Source of the DNA: Eremomyces bilateralis CBS 781.70
Taxonomy: Eukaryota > Ascomycota > Dothideomycetes > Eremomycetales > Eremomycetaceae
Assembly (NCBI RefSeq): GCF_010015585.1
Contig: NW_022985071.1
Span: 62,001 to 126,000, forward strand
Direction: 5' to 3'
DNA length: 64,000 bases
Part shown: positions 43,401 through 53,704 of the stretch, piece by piece
Layout of the letters: every line of letters starts with the position of its first letter
Numbering within the stretch: the stretch's first letter is position 1
Notes under the pieces: model-generated
The model's input: the letters and a program-made list of their open reading frames with translations, nothing else
Told to the model about the DNA's origin: nothing
The model's database searches: none
Translations under genes and position numbers: made by a program

Positions 43401-45465
43401 TACCCGCTCCTTTCAGCCTGCCCTCTCCCATGACGACCATGTGATCGGCGAGAAATTCAGCTTCATCCAAGAAATGTGTTGTCAAGATAGTAGTTCGCTG
43501 GCCCCGCTCTTTCAGGAGGATCTCCCAGACTTTCCGCCGGGATAACGGATCGAGTCCCCCGGAGACTTCGTCGACACAGCAGACCTGGGATCCGCCAGCG
43601 AGCATGCAAATTAACTGCAACTTTCTCTTCTGACCACCGCTCAGAGTCCGTACCATGGCCTTACGTTTGTCGCTCAGGCCACAACTGTCAATCAGTTCTT
43701 GGATTTCCTGCTTACGATCCATTTTCCCAGACCTCTTCAGGCCGACGAATATTCGAGCATGCTGTTCGACAGTCAATCCGTTCCAGAGGACATTCTTTTG
43801 CGGACAAAGTCCGATTCCACCCGTGCCGTCCAGAGTAATGGAGCCTGATGTTAGCGATAATAGTCCGGCAATGGAATTGAGGGTGGTGGATTTCCCGCAT
43901 CCATTTGCACCGACGAGGACAAGAATTTGGCCTTTCAGGGCAGACAATGACAGATTCTTCACCGCCGTGACTGGGGAGGATTTGAGTCCAAGGAACGGCA
44001 TTAGCGTCCGAGCCCACCAAGGGGATTGGTAAATCTTGCTGAAATTCTCGAGCCGCACAGGGACATTCACTTGTGCGCCAGCATCGCTACTCGGTTGAGT
44101 AGGGCGCCAATTGACGTTACGACCCTTGCGAGTCGCTGCACTCCCATAGAGAGCTCGTTCGACAAATGCGGCCAAAACGATATATGCAAATGTCTGGACG
44201 ATCAAGAAAACCCAGAACGCGATCGATGGGAAGTCCCAGTGTGCGTCTGGGGCGCCTTCCGTGAGGTTTGTCCCTCTGTTGGCGTGGTCGAATCGAGCCA
44301 TGTTGATCATTGCGAGCGTAAACGCGATAGGGGAGAAGAGCGCTGATAAAACACCAACAGCTGCGACACTCATATACTTCGACGTGACTTGTCCGGCGAC
44401 GGCCAATACCAACGTTAAGATGACGGTCGTGATGCCACTCAATTGGGCTCTCTTGAAGAAAGCCGCACCAAGGATGCTCCACGAGACGAGGGACAGTCCG
44501 GCAATGATGGAGAAAATGATGACAATGCCCGCAGACGTGTTGCGAAAAAGACCGGTCTTCATGACGATTCCAATGACGATCCAGCTGGGTGCGTACATGA
44601 TATCGAAGGCAAGATGGCGAGCCACCAGTCGCGCAACCTGCGGTTCCCAACGTCGAATGTTCGGCATCATGGACTCCAGGAGATCGGCCATGCCCATTTC
44701 ACGTTCCTTTGACATGGTCCCAACAAGGTGGTAGCAGACGCCGATAAATGCAAGATACCAAACCGCTCCAAGAAAGTTCGTAACGGCCTCGAGTAGCTTC
44801 TTAGTGATCAAGTTACGATACTCCTCTGGGGTAAGCGATGTGAACAGGAGTTGTTGGGCGTTATTCGGGAGTTCCGCAGCGTTCGCATCTATGCCAGCGA
44901 TAGCCGAATCAATCGCATGCTGCAAAGGAAGATGAAACACTTGAGCGGCGTTGTCATCCCTGCTCACATCAATTGAACGACCAAATTCGCCGTCAAATCG
45001 CAATGTGTAGTTCCATCTTCCATCGGGACCCTCAGTTGGTGAGGAATGAAAGACTGCGGCACCGTAGCATTTCGTCACACCACGAAGGGTACTGCGGCAA
45101 CTATTCAGCAGCTCATTCCCATCGCGCGTCAGCACGACGCGGTGGCCGCGTTCGCGGACTGGGCCAGCCACTTCATTGATGACTCGGTCAATATCACCGT
45201 CCGGGGAAACCTCGTTGACAAACATCAAAGTGGGCCGTTCCGGTACCGCAATGGTCATGGCATCGGCGAGCGAGCGAATGGGCCGGGGACTGCCAATTCC
45301 ATATGTTTGTTGAGGCCAGAAGGCACGGATGACGAACGTGATGAAGAACGAGAAGATCAGCGGCGCAAGGAACGCACGTAAAATGGTCGTGTGAAGACTG
45401 CGTCGATTGACACCAAGAAGGAGGTCCTTCCGAACGAGGGTGAGGAGCTGGCGTAGGAACGCCAT
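40462..45465 (-). CDS. Full-size ABC transporter, subfamily A (ABCA)
   Basis: Exons are 45465-42029 and 41971-40462 (4947 nt, 1648 aa). Layout is TMD1-NBD1-TMD2-NBD2. An N-terminal span (LAPLIFSFFITFVIRAF) is followed by a lumenal or extracellular domain and a cluster of spans. NBD1 has Walker A VGANGCGKST near residue 523, Q-loop CPQKNVLW, signature LSGGQKRKLQ and Walker B VCCVDEVSGGLDP. TMD2 again has a first span, a large loop and a span cluster. NBD2 has VGPNGAGKST near residue 1330, CPQFDALDKMTV, LSGGNKRKLS and VLLDEPSSGMDP. The ABCA signatures (CPQ...D.LT, SGG(Q/N)KRKL) are clear. Members move lipids or sterol-like cargo; the substrate here is unknown. ABCA proteins are absent from budding yeast and scattered in filamentous fungi. 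Confidence 0.95.
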
Positions 45466-46167
45466 TTTGGACTGGACCGAGCGATTAAAGAAAATAAAGA
45501 GAGATATTCATAGACATATCTATAATTGACGAGACAAGTACTATTGAATTCTGAAACCCATTCTTCGGCTTGTAAGCGGAATCTACGCCAGATGACGTGG
45601 ATACGAACGAGAATGATAACACAACACAGAACTGAAGGTCCAGGTAGAATTGGCAACGAATTCGAAGTAAGGATCTTGACTCAGCGACAGTACTCTAAAT
45701 TCCAATATTGGTTAGAAAAAACGCGTGGAAATCGGCAAGATGGGACCAAACTAAAGCAAGGTTGCGAGGATGGAGGCGCAGCAGGCTTGGAATTTCTTGT
45801 CATGGTCGATGATTCCGACGAAGTCAGAAATAACAGAACACCACGATCCAGTCGGCGTTAAGATTGCTAAATTGCCGACTATACGCTAATTCCAGTTAGA
45901 AGAGATATGTTTTTTAAGGAGGACATGATTGGTGGAGCCACATCCAGTTGGCGATTATTAACACTAGAGAGAATTGAGAACAGAATATTTATTACTATTT
46001 CCTACCTTGATGATTGCTTTCTACTGGGCTTATCTCAACTACTTTTTTATATATTCATGTTGACACACCTCTACACCTAGAATCTCAATTGCGATGGACT
46101 TGATGTTCCATCTCTAAGCCGCCGTGTCAGGAAAATAAGCAGTTAAACCATCGGCTGCTAAGCCAGA
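45466..46167. other. Divergent promoter, ABCA and POP4
   Basis: About 700 bp, AT-rich at 45950-46070. The open frame at 45526-45861 shows no motif. No gene seen. Confidence 0.4.
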
Positions 46168-47044
46168 ATGACATCCATAGCCCAGCCAAGAAAGCCTCTC
46201 CATCCCGCCGAAGCTCTGTTGTCACTGGCACATCCACCCACAACAGCAGCATCATTGTTCAAATCCACCGTCTCTCTAAAACCCCTCCCCTTCATCCCCA
46301 ACACCCAACTCGACCCATCCGCCGCCCGAGATGCGCGTGACCGTCGCCGTCTCGCTCGCGAGAGGAAACAGGAGGCGAAGCTCGCGCAGCGGAAGTTCCG
46401 AGCGAGTGGCAAACCGAAGCCGCTGAGCGCGAAGATGAAGCGTGCGCTCGGGGTCCACAAGATCTCGAAGGAGGAGAAGAGATGGGAAATTTATGTGCCG
46501 CTGTGGGCTATGTGGGCTGACTATGTGAGAGGGCTGCTCGGGATTGATGCCGATGAAGAAGAAGGAAAGAGTGAGGATGCGATGGAGGGGGTCGAGGATG
46601 GGGAGGCGAAGCAGTCGAAGAAGCACCAGTTCGTTAGCGTTGCGAATGGGGGCCCGTTGCTTGCTTCTGCGGACTTTCATGGCGCATATCTGGAGGTGGT
46701 GCAATGCCGCTGTGTGAGTCGGGTTGGCCTTCGGGGCATCGTGTTGAAGGACACGAAGTTCACCTATGAAATGATTACGAGGGACAATGAGATTAAAGGT
46801 GTGGAAATTCTATCCCAACCGATAGTATTAATCGCAGCACTAACGGATCTGACGCATAGTTGTGCCGAAGGAATTCACAATACTCCGGATGGAGCTTCCA
46901 CTCGCCTCCAATCCTGCCATCAATTCCAATGGACAGGTGGAAGGCAGGACACTTGTGTTCGAACTGCACGGTTCTAGACTACAGAACAGGGCCCCCGATA
47001 GGGCAAACAAGAAGCTCAAGGACACATTCAGGTTGGAAGATTGA
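46168..47044 (+). CDS. POP4: RNase P/MRP protein subunit Pop4 (Rpp29)
   Basis: Exons are 46168-46798 and 46860-47044 (816 nt, 271 aa). A basic N-terminal helix (DARDRRRLARERKQEAKLAQ) precedes KPLSAKMKRALGVHKISKEE, then the Sm-like p29 barrel: YVPLWAMWADYVRGLLGI, DFHGAYLEVVQCRCVSRVGL, RGIVLKDTKFTYEMITRDNE, and after the splice VVPKEFTILRMELPL and LVFELHGSRLQNRAPDRANK. Pop4 binds the RNase P and RNase MRP RNAs in the nucleolus and supports tRNA 5' processing and rRNA maturation. An acidic insert (DADEEEGKSEDAMEG) interrupts the barrel. It converges on the PANC gene with 14 bp between stops. Confidence 0.94.
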
Positions 47045-47058
47045 GCCCGTTCCGCATC

Positions 47059-48156
47059 TCACGTGGGTCTCAGTATGATATTATCAATCAACCGAACCGT
47101 CCCGATTCCACCGCCCATCCCCGCATCTTCGCCGGATACGGGATCTTCAAGGGGCATCATCTTAATGGCGCCACTCAAAATGGCGCCTCTATCATCCACC
47201 GCATCGATTTCCTCCAGGGACTCGGGATCAGCAAGGCTGATGTAGTCCGCTTCGAATCGAGCTCGCTGCTCAGATGGAAGGGTATCCTGCCCCGCATGTC
47301 GTTCTTTCAACAACTCCCAAGCGGGACCTAGCAACTCATCACGAGTCCGCTTGCCCTTGAGGAATTGCTCCTCGGCCTTCATTAGTGCTTGGCTCAGGAC
47401 CACGGCGACACTCCGCCTTCTCGAACCCAGATAGATATTCCGACTCGACAGGGCCAGGCCGTCGACCTCTCTTTGTGTATCTCCAATGATCACATTGGTG
47501 TCAACGTGGAAGTCCTTTACCATTCTCTGGATCACCACGGTCTGCTGCACGTCCTTCTGACCGAAGTATACCCTCTCGGCCTTCACGATGTTAAACAGCT
47601 TCATACAGACCGTTGCAACTCCACGGAAGAACACCGGCCGGCTGGCGCCTTCCAGAACACTTCCAAGCGGACTGATTGTGACAAAGCTCCCAGAACCTCC
47701 GATCTCTTGGCTCGGAAACCCACTCGGATACATGACCTCCGTCGTCGGCGCAAACACCGCGACCACCCTCCCCGAGCCCGGTGTCGATGCCAGCTCTCGA
47801 TCCACGGCCTCTAATTTCTTCATATCCGAGTCCCACGTCGCCGGGTATGTGGAGAGATCCTCAGTCACTCCGAACTGAGTCGGGTTCACGTAGATGGAAA
47901 CGAAGACGGCGGGGTTCTGCGCTGCAGCGAGTCGGACGAGGGAGAGGTGGCCTTCGTGGAGAGCGCCCATAGTGGGCACCAATCCAACGGACTGGGAGGA
48001 GCGAGAGAATTGATTGCGGTAGGCCCGGAGGTCGGGGACGGTGCGGTGGACTTGGATGTCGGAGCGAAAGGAGGCTGAGGATTGGTATCGTAGTGCTGGA
48101 ATTTTAAGAAGTGTTAGCTTCAATTGCATCATACGAACCAGATTATGTCGAACCAT
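47059..48156 (-). CDS. PAN6: Pantoate-beta-alanine ligase
   Basis: Single exon, 365 aa from the ATG at 48156. Condenses pantoate and beta-alanine with ATP to give pantothenate, the precursor of coenzyme A. Motifs: VGLVPTMGALHEGHLSLVRL (nucleotidyl-transferase HXGH type), VSIYVNPTQFG, FFRGVATVCMKLFNIVKAER, VYFGQKDVQQTVVIQRMVKD and REVDGLALSSRNIYL. The Arg/Ser-rich N-terminus (LKIPALRYQSSASFRS) could be a weak mitochondrial signal. The frame stays open upstream to an ATG at 48258, and ATGs at 48135 and 48132 are also possible, so the start is uncertain. Confidence 0.93.
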   Translation of the reverse strand: MVRHNLVRMMQLKLTLLKIPALRYQSSASFRSDIQVHRTVPDLRAYRNQFSRSSQSVGLVPTMGALHEGHLSLVRLAAAQNPAVFVSIYVNPTQFGVTEDLSTYPATWDSDMKKLEAVDRELASTPGSGRVVAVFAPTTEVMYPSGFPSQEIGGSGSFVTISPLGSVLEGASRPVFFRGVATVCMKLFNIVKAERVYFGQKDVQQTVVIQRMVKDFHVDTNVIIGDTQREVDGLALSSRNIYLGSRRRSVAVVLSQALMKAEEQFLKGKRTRDELLGPAWELLKERHAGQDTLPSEQRARFEADYISLADPESLEEIDAVDDRGAILSGAIKMMPLEDPVSGEDAGMGGGIGTVRLIDNIILRPT

Positions 48157-48646
48157 TCGGTGATATTTGCCGTCCCGCGACTCTGGCGTACGTAGGCGTT
48201 GTCGACGGCCCTGATGTGACACCGCCGATATTGGTGAACCTCCGCATTGCGGGGACATGTACGGAGGAATACTTCATCTTCTAACGGGGATTACGCAGCG
48301 TGATTCTGAGAAATGACACATACGGCGGAATTGACCATCTGCGAAGTCTTCCAATGAAGGAGACTCCGGGATGAAATGGAAAGGCCGCGGTATATAAAGG
48401 AATCCCTCGGATGAGCAGCCAGTTCTTAATTATTCGCAGGAGCTTCTATACTTGCATCTTGAGCTCTTCTAGTCCGCCGTGGCTATTGACCCGCACGTGA
48501 CCCACGTGAAAGTGGGGCGAAATCTTGGCAACTCTACCCTGTCATCGGGAAATTTTCGTGTTTTCATATTCTGGCTTTCTCACGATTTGATATTGCAGCA
48601 CCATAACTGCAGGAAATGTCATAGATCTCCGATAATCTACACAGCC
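48157..48646. other. Divergent promoter, pantoate ligase and DBP7
   Basis: Bidirectional promoter of about 490 bp. TATATAAA at 48391-48398 faces DBP7. The DBP7 frame is open upstream to 48479, but the sequence there is not like helicase N-termini. Confidence 0.45.
48391..48398 (+). promoter_or_regulatory. TATA box of DBP7
   Basis: TATATAAA in the divergent promoter, about 250 bp upstream of the DBP7 ATG, implying a 5' UTR of roughly 180-220 nt. Confidence 0.4.
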
Positions 48647-51085
48647 ATGGCCGACGATGGCATGCTCCTTAATTTCGAGGTGGGCGATGGCCCTCTTGCG
48701 CCGGAAGCCAAGCTGAAAGGCGGAAACTGGAAAGCCCGCATGCAGGCGAGGAACGCGGAGAAGAGACGGACGTTTAATCGCTTCACGAGAGCATATGGAG
48801 GTGACGAATCGGCAGAAGGAGGTCTGGAGAAAAATGGTCCTGCCGATGCCTCCCAGAGGCCTGTTAAGCGGCAGAGAGTGGAGGAGCAGGGTTATGGTGA
48901 ACCGCGATATACGAAGCCCTCTGGGGGAACCGGACCTCACTTCCAAAGACCCGAGAAGGGCGCCCAAGGTTCGAAGCCATTTGTGGCGTCTCTATTTTCG
49001 TACAACCCTGCGAACGCGCCGCCCGTCCCAGCGGACAACACTTGCGATATTGCTCCCTCGAACGTCGAGGCATCGAATGCACCCCTCGATCCTGAGGCGT
49101 ATAACTTCATAAACCTTGGTGTCAGCCCGACCATTGCCGGACATCTGACAAAGAAGATGGAATTTAAAGCTCCGACGGCGGTGCAGAAGTCGGCAATCCC
49201 GAAGCTGCTGGAAGGTGATGCAGATGCTTTCATCCAAGCCGAGACGGGTTCGGGGAAGACTTTGGCATATCTGTTGCCTCTCGTCCAGAAGATCATGGAT
49301 CTGCAGGAGACACGCGGAACCGGCAATCTTTCACCTACAAAAGTCTCTCGCGATTCGGGACTCTTTGGTATCATCCTCGCACCCACTCGGGAGCTTTGTA
49401 AGCAGATCGCAACAGTTCTTGAAACACTCCTACGATGTGTCATATACATCGTTCCCGGGACAGTCTTCGGTGGAGAGAACAAGCAAAAGGAAAAATCCAG
49501 GCTTCGGAAAGGTCTGAACATCCTCGTAGCGACGCCGGGACGACTTATCGACCACTTGCAAAATACGAAGAGCTTGGATTTGAGCCTCGTCAGGTGGCTG
49601 GTGTTGGACGAAGGCGATCGATTGATGGAACTCGGGTTCGAAGATGATATCAAGCAGCTGTTGGGTCGCTTGGATGAGAACATGAGTGCCGGACAGTTTA
49701 AGGCCTCTCGATTTCAAAACCTGCCGCAGAAACGGACGACGATCCTCTGTTCTGCGACCATGAGGATGGATGTACAGCGATTGGGCGACATGAGTCTACG
49801 AGACGCGATCCATGTTCAAGCAGACAATTCGCAACCGCAAATTGATGGCGAGAACTCTGGATCCGACGGTGACAAGAAGGCTGTGGAAACCCAGTTCCTC
49901 GCGAATCGCCAGCTCAATCAGTCTTACCTTGTCACGCCTCCGAAGCTTCGGCTCGTATCGCTGGTAGCGCTGATCCGACGGGCACTCACACAGCGACCTC
50001 CGGCGAAGAAGATTATCGTCTTTATCTCCTGCGCAGACTCTGTCGATTTCCACTTCACCACCCTGACCATGCCTTCACTAGTCGGGATACCTCAAACTCA
50101 ACCCCCTTCTCATTCTCTTCCCGGCTCTGACACCACCTCCCTCCCTGCTGCTCTTCTCGCTCCTTCATCCACGGGTTCCTCGACCCCAGAAACACCCATT
50201 GTATTCCGATTGCACTCCTCCCTCCCACAATCCCTCCGTCAGAGCACCCTTACCGCATTCACCCGCACCACCACCCCCGCTATCCTCCTCACCACCGATC
50301 TCTCCTCCCGCGGCCTGGACCTCCCCATCGATCTCGTCGTCGAACTCGATGCCGCCGCCTCCCTCTCCGAGCACCTCCACCGTGTCGGCCGAACAGCTCG
50401 CGCCGGGCGCGAAGGCAAAGCTACCGTACTTCTCTCCCCCGGTCTCGAAGAAGGCTACGCTGAAGCGCTAAAAGGGTGCGTGCACAAAGACCTCGATACC
50501 GGCGTCGGCGTGCCGGTCCGGCGCGAGGAAGCAGAGGGGATCCTTTCAAGAGTGTTCTCCGTCCCGGACGCGAGCGGCGCGGGAGACAACGGGCCGAAGA
50601 AAACAAAAGCAAGCAAAGACGACTGGCGCACCCGCGCGACGGACCTGCAGATGTACATCGAGCGATGGATTGCGGCGGACACCAAGGCACACGAGCTGGC
50701 CATCCGCGCGTTCCAGAGCCACGTGCGCGCGTACTCGACGCACGTGGCGAGCGAGCGGAAGTGGTTCGATGTGAAGGATCTGCATTTGGGCCATGCGGCG
50801 AAGGCATTTGGAGTGCGGGAGGCGCCAGGGAATATGAATATGAAGGGGATGAGAGGGAAGAAGAATGGGAAGGGTGCTCCACCGAGGACTTTTGACAAAG
50901 ATGGAGGGAAGGCGAGGGGGAAGGATGTGGATAGGGAAGCGTCTGAGGTGGATAGCGGGAAAAGGCAGAGAGATGATGGGGGTGGCGATGGGATGGGCCA
51001 GGCGGATGTGGGTGAGGCGAAGAGGAAGATGAGGAAGACAATGAATGCCATGATGGCTGGGGCTTCCGAGTTCAATTTAGGATAG
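48647..51085 (+). CDS. DBP7: DEAD-box RNA helicase Dbp7 (DDX31)
   Basis: Single exon, 812 aa from the ATG at 48647 (AGCCATGGCC). Nucleolar helicase of 60S subunit assembly. Motifs in order: Q motif FKAPTAVQKSAIP, I AETGSGKT near residue 200, Ia APTRELCKQI, Ib TPGRLIDHL, II VLDEGDRLMELGFEDD (DEGD variant of DEAD), III CSAT, IV KIIVFISCADSVDFH, V DLSSRGLDLP, VI HRVGRTARAGREG near residue 580. MADDGMLLNFEVGD at the start is the Dbp7 signature, as is GGNWKARMQAR. An insertion of about 40 residues rich in Pro/Ser/Thr lies between motifs IV and V. The C-terminal extension is very basic. Codons switch from C-ending to G-ending near 50465. It converges on ASA1, 106 bp between stops. Confidence 0.95.
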   Translation: MADDGMLLNFEVGDGPLAPEAKLKGGNWKARMQARNAEKRRTFNRFTRAYGGDESAEGGLEKNGPADASQRPVKRQRVEEQGYGEPRYTKPSGGTGPHFQRPEKGAQGSKPFVASLFSYNPANAPPVPADNTCDIAPSNVEASNAPLDPEAYNFINLGVSPTIAGHLTKKMEFKAPTAVQKSAIPKLLEGDADAFIQAETGSGKTLAYLLPLVQKIMDLQETRGTGNLSPTKVSRDSGLFGIILAPTRELCKQIATVLETLLRCVIYIVPGTVFGGENKQKEKSRLRKGLNILVATPGRLIDHLQNTKSLDLSLVRWLVLDEGDRLMELGFEDDIKQLLGRLDENMSAGQFKASRFQNLPQKRTTILCSATMRMDVQRLGDMSLRDAIHVQADNSQPQIDGENSGSDGDKKAVETQFLANRQLNQSYLVTPPKLRLVSLVALIRRALTQRPPAKKIIVFISCADSVDFHFTTLTMPSLVGIPQTQPPSHSLPGSDTTSLPAALLAPSSTGSSTPETPIVFRLHSSLPQSLRQSTLTAFTRTTTPAILLTTDLSSRGLDLPIDLVVELDAAASLSEHLHRVGRTARAGREGKATVLLSPGLEEGYAEALKGCVHKDLDTGVGVPVRREEAEGILSRVFSVPDASGAGDNGPKKTKASKDDWRTRATDLQMYIERWIAADTKAHELAIRAFQSHVRAYSTHVASERKWFDVKDLHLGHAAKAFGVREAPGNMNMKGMRGKKNGKGAPPRTFDKDGGKARGKDVDREASEVDSGKRQRDDGGGDGMGQADVGEAKRKMRKTMNAMMAGASEFNLG

Positions 51086-51191
51086 AGGGGGAAAGTGCGA
51101 CGAAGGTCGTGAGCCGCAACCCCAACAATGCGTAATCTATTCATTGATATCATTCCACACTAAGTCCCATCTATTATCTAGTACGTTTGTG

Positions 51192-53704
51192 CTAGTATAT
51201 CTCCCACAAACTCACCCTTCCATCCTTTCCTCCCACCGCAACCCAATGCATGCCTTTCGCCCTCTCACCCCTCCGCTCTCTCACCATACCCCTCCTAACC
51301 GATGTCTTCTTCTCGCTCCTCATCACTACCCCACCACTTCTATCAGTCTCATTTCTAGATAACACCATCCCCTGATCACCGCTTAAGCCCTCCTGTTTTG
51401 ATCCTCCCCCCTCCCCGCCATTGGTTTGCAGAGTAAGCCCTGCGAAATCCAGCGCATAAAGCCCCTGCGCCACCTTCGTCGACAACCCCGTGTGTTTCAG
51501 CACCGCGACTTCGGCGAGCGTGCTCGCAGAATAGACACGAGCGCGTCCGTCCCAGCCGGCGGTCGCGAGGATGAGACCGTCGGAGCGGACGCGGAGGTTT
51601 TGTTGCCCGGGGTGGTGGGTGGAGGCTGTTTGAAGCGGGGAAGTTTTGAGGGGTGTGGAGATTGCGGCCTGCTTAGAGGACGAAATGAGTTGAGAGAGTC
51701 CAGAGGGCGGATTTGACAAGGGTGGAGAATGAGAACGGGGTAGAGGGTCCGCGGATGAAGTCGCAGTGGTGGATGAATATGTTGGGGACGGGAGTGGATG
51801 AGCTACGAGCTTGTCGTCGGCGCTCGAGGTGTAGTAGATTGGATGGATTGGAGATATGTCGAGAGAAAGGATGGGTTGGGAATGTGGACAGGAGGAATAC
51901 ACCTCCTTCCAGGTGAGTGACGTATCAGACCAGGGGAATCCTGCTGTTTCTTTGCTGTGTGATGGAGATTCGGTTGATCGAATTTGAGCCTCATTTTCAG
52001 TCCCCACTCTCGAGTTCTGCTGTAGCGGAAACTGATCCATTTCCCGGTTGTCGGGGCCGAGTGTTGAACGTGCCAAGTCGTCGACTGTCGGTGGGGAGGA
52101 TGCATCCATTGCTGGTGGTGTTGGGGTACACTCATGACCAACGAAAACGCTCGTTCGACCAGACTCATACCCGACAATGATAACGAGACTAACAGAGGGG
52201 TAGTGTCGATAACGTAGGCTCTCGCTCTCCTGATGTGGTTCCGTATCATGCAAGTTTTGCGAGTCCTTCCACTCGGAAGTTGAAGGCAGGCGCTCCTTAT
52301 CCAAATTTTCCGATGTTGCGGCTGCAGGTGAGAATTTCGTGGGGCCACAGTGTTGAGATCGGGGAGACTTCTCAGACAAACGAGGCATGATATGCACGGC
52401 CATGACCATCCCTACAGCGCTGAGCGTTAGATACGTGGACTATCGTTTAAACAGGAGGCAAGTTTCGAAGTAGTCATGTATGGCTTGGAGCAATTTCCAA
52501 AAACGAAGGACTGGTTTAACATTGCGATGACAAGGAAAAAATTGAGAAAGCAACCGATTGCCATCCATGTTATTTTCAGTTGTATTTCAAGAGACAGAAG
52601 ATAACGACTTAGAAGTAGGGGATGTCATCTAGTGTAGGAATTTTCGTAGAATCCAAAGGTATTTTACCACACGTGGATGCGAGGGTTTGTATGGGATGGT
52701 GGAAATAACGGTGAAATATGAACCGATATAATGATAATATGATGGACGTACCTGTCTTCCCTATGTTGCTTCCTGGCACAGTTGAAACCACTCGTTGAGA
52801 CGGCAGATGAGAAATCTGCACCTCACCCTCCTTCTGTCCTGGAATGGCTACGAGAGCCTCTTCGGACGGTAACGAGGTCGGGTGAGAATCCAGTCCCTGT
52901 ACGCGGCCCGGCACCGTAGAGCCTCTTGGAATTCCATATAAGGAGAAGGCGCAGAAGTTCAGTGAAGGTACGCCAAGCGAGTAGAGCAGCCACGGGGACT
53001 TGTGCTCCTCCGATGAAGTGGTTTCCGTGGGTAATACTTTGGATAAATTGGGCTCGTCCTCCTTTCTGAGCTGCCATACTCGGATACGGGAATCTCTTCC
53101 GTGACTGTTGCGTGGATGGTTAGTGTGTTGAGCTGCAAACGATTGGTCGTTCGAGGTATGTAGGAATCCCCTAGTTCATTTTGACAAAGAGAAAAAATAC
53201 GAGGAAATTTGACATTGAGCTTAATTGTATGACAGCATTGACGTGAAGGCATGACGATGTGAAAAACAGGGGTAATTCGGGCTAAATATCCAAAACCTAT
53301 CCATGATGGGTTGGATAAGAGTAGATTTGTAACGAAAACCGGAATAACGAGATCGAAACAACAACAATAAACGTGAAATTCCCTCAAACATACGTGATGA
53401 TCCTCTCACAGCCCCATGGGTCCAATCCGAGGATTGAGCCCTCGTGCGCTTTCCATACCGCAGTTGCGCGTTTGGTAGCTAGGTCCCAGGAAACCACCCA
53501 CCCGTCGGCATCCCCTGACAGGAGCCGTTCATTGCTCCGAATGAACCGAACGCAGTGGGTGGCAGCCGTATGACCACGAAATATGTACGCGGGTTGCGGC
53601 GGTGGTAGTGGTTGTCCGCCGATGTCAGTGGATGTAGTTGTTCTCTCGCCGAGTGGAGATTGTGGTGGTAGTTTTTGACGAGGTTCTAGATGCGAGGCAT
53701 ACAT
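51192..53704 (-). CDS. ASA1: ASTRA-associated protein 1, WD-repeat protein
   Basis: Exons are 53704-53394, 53104-52752 and 52411-51192, giving 627 aa (659 aa if the ATG at 53800 is used). The WD40 propeller starts with PAYIFRGHTAATHCVRFIRS, then ERLLSGDADGWVVSWDLATK and the spliced IITHGRDSRIRVWQLRKEDE, and ends with GLILATAGWDGRARVYSAST and HWVAVGGKDGRVSLWEIY. Asa1 is a subunit of the ASTRA/TTT complex that helps mature PIKK kinases such as TORC1 and Tra1. The third exon carries long Ser/Pro/Thr-rich insertions (e.g. around 51680-51780) that make it larger than yeast Asa1. Confidence 0.92.
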
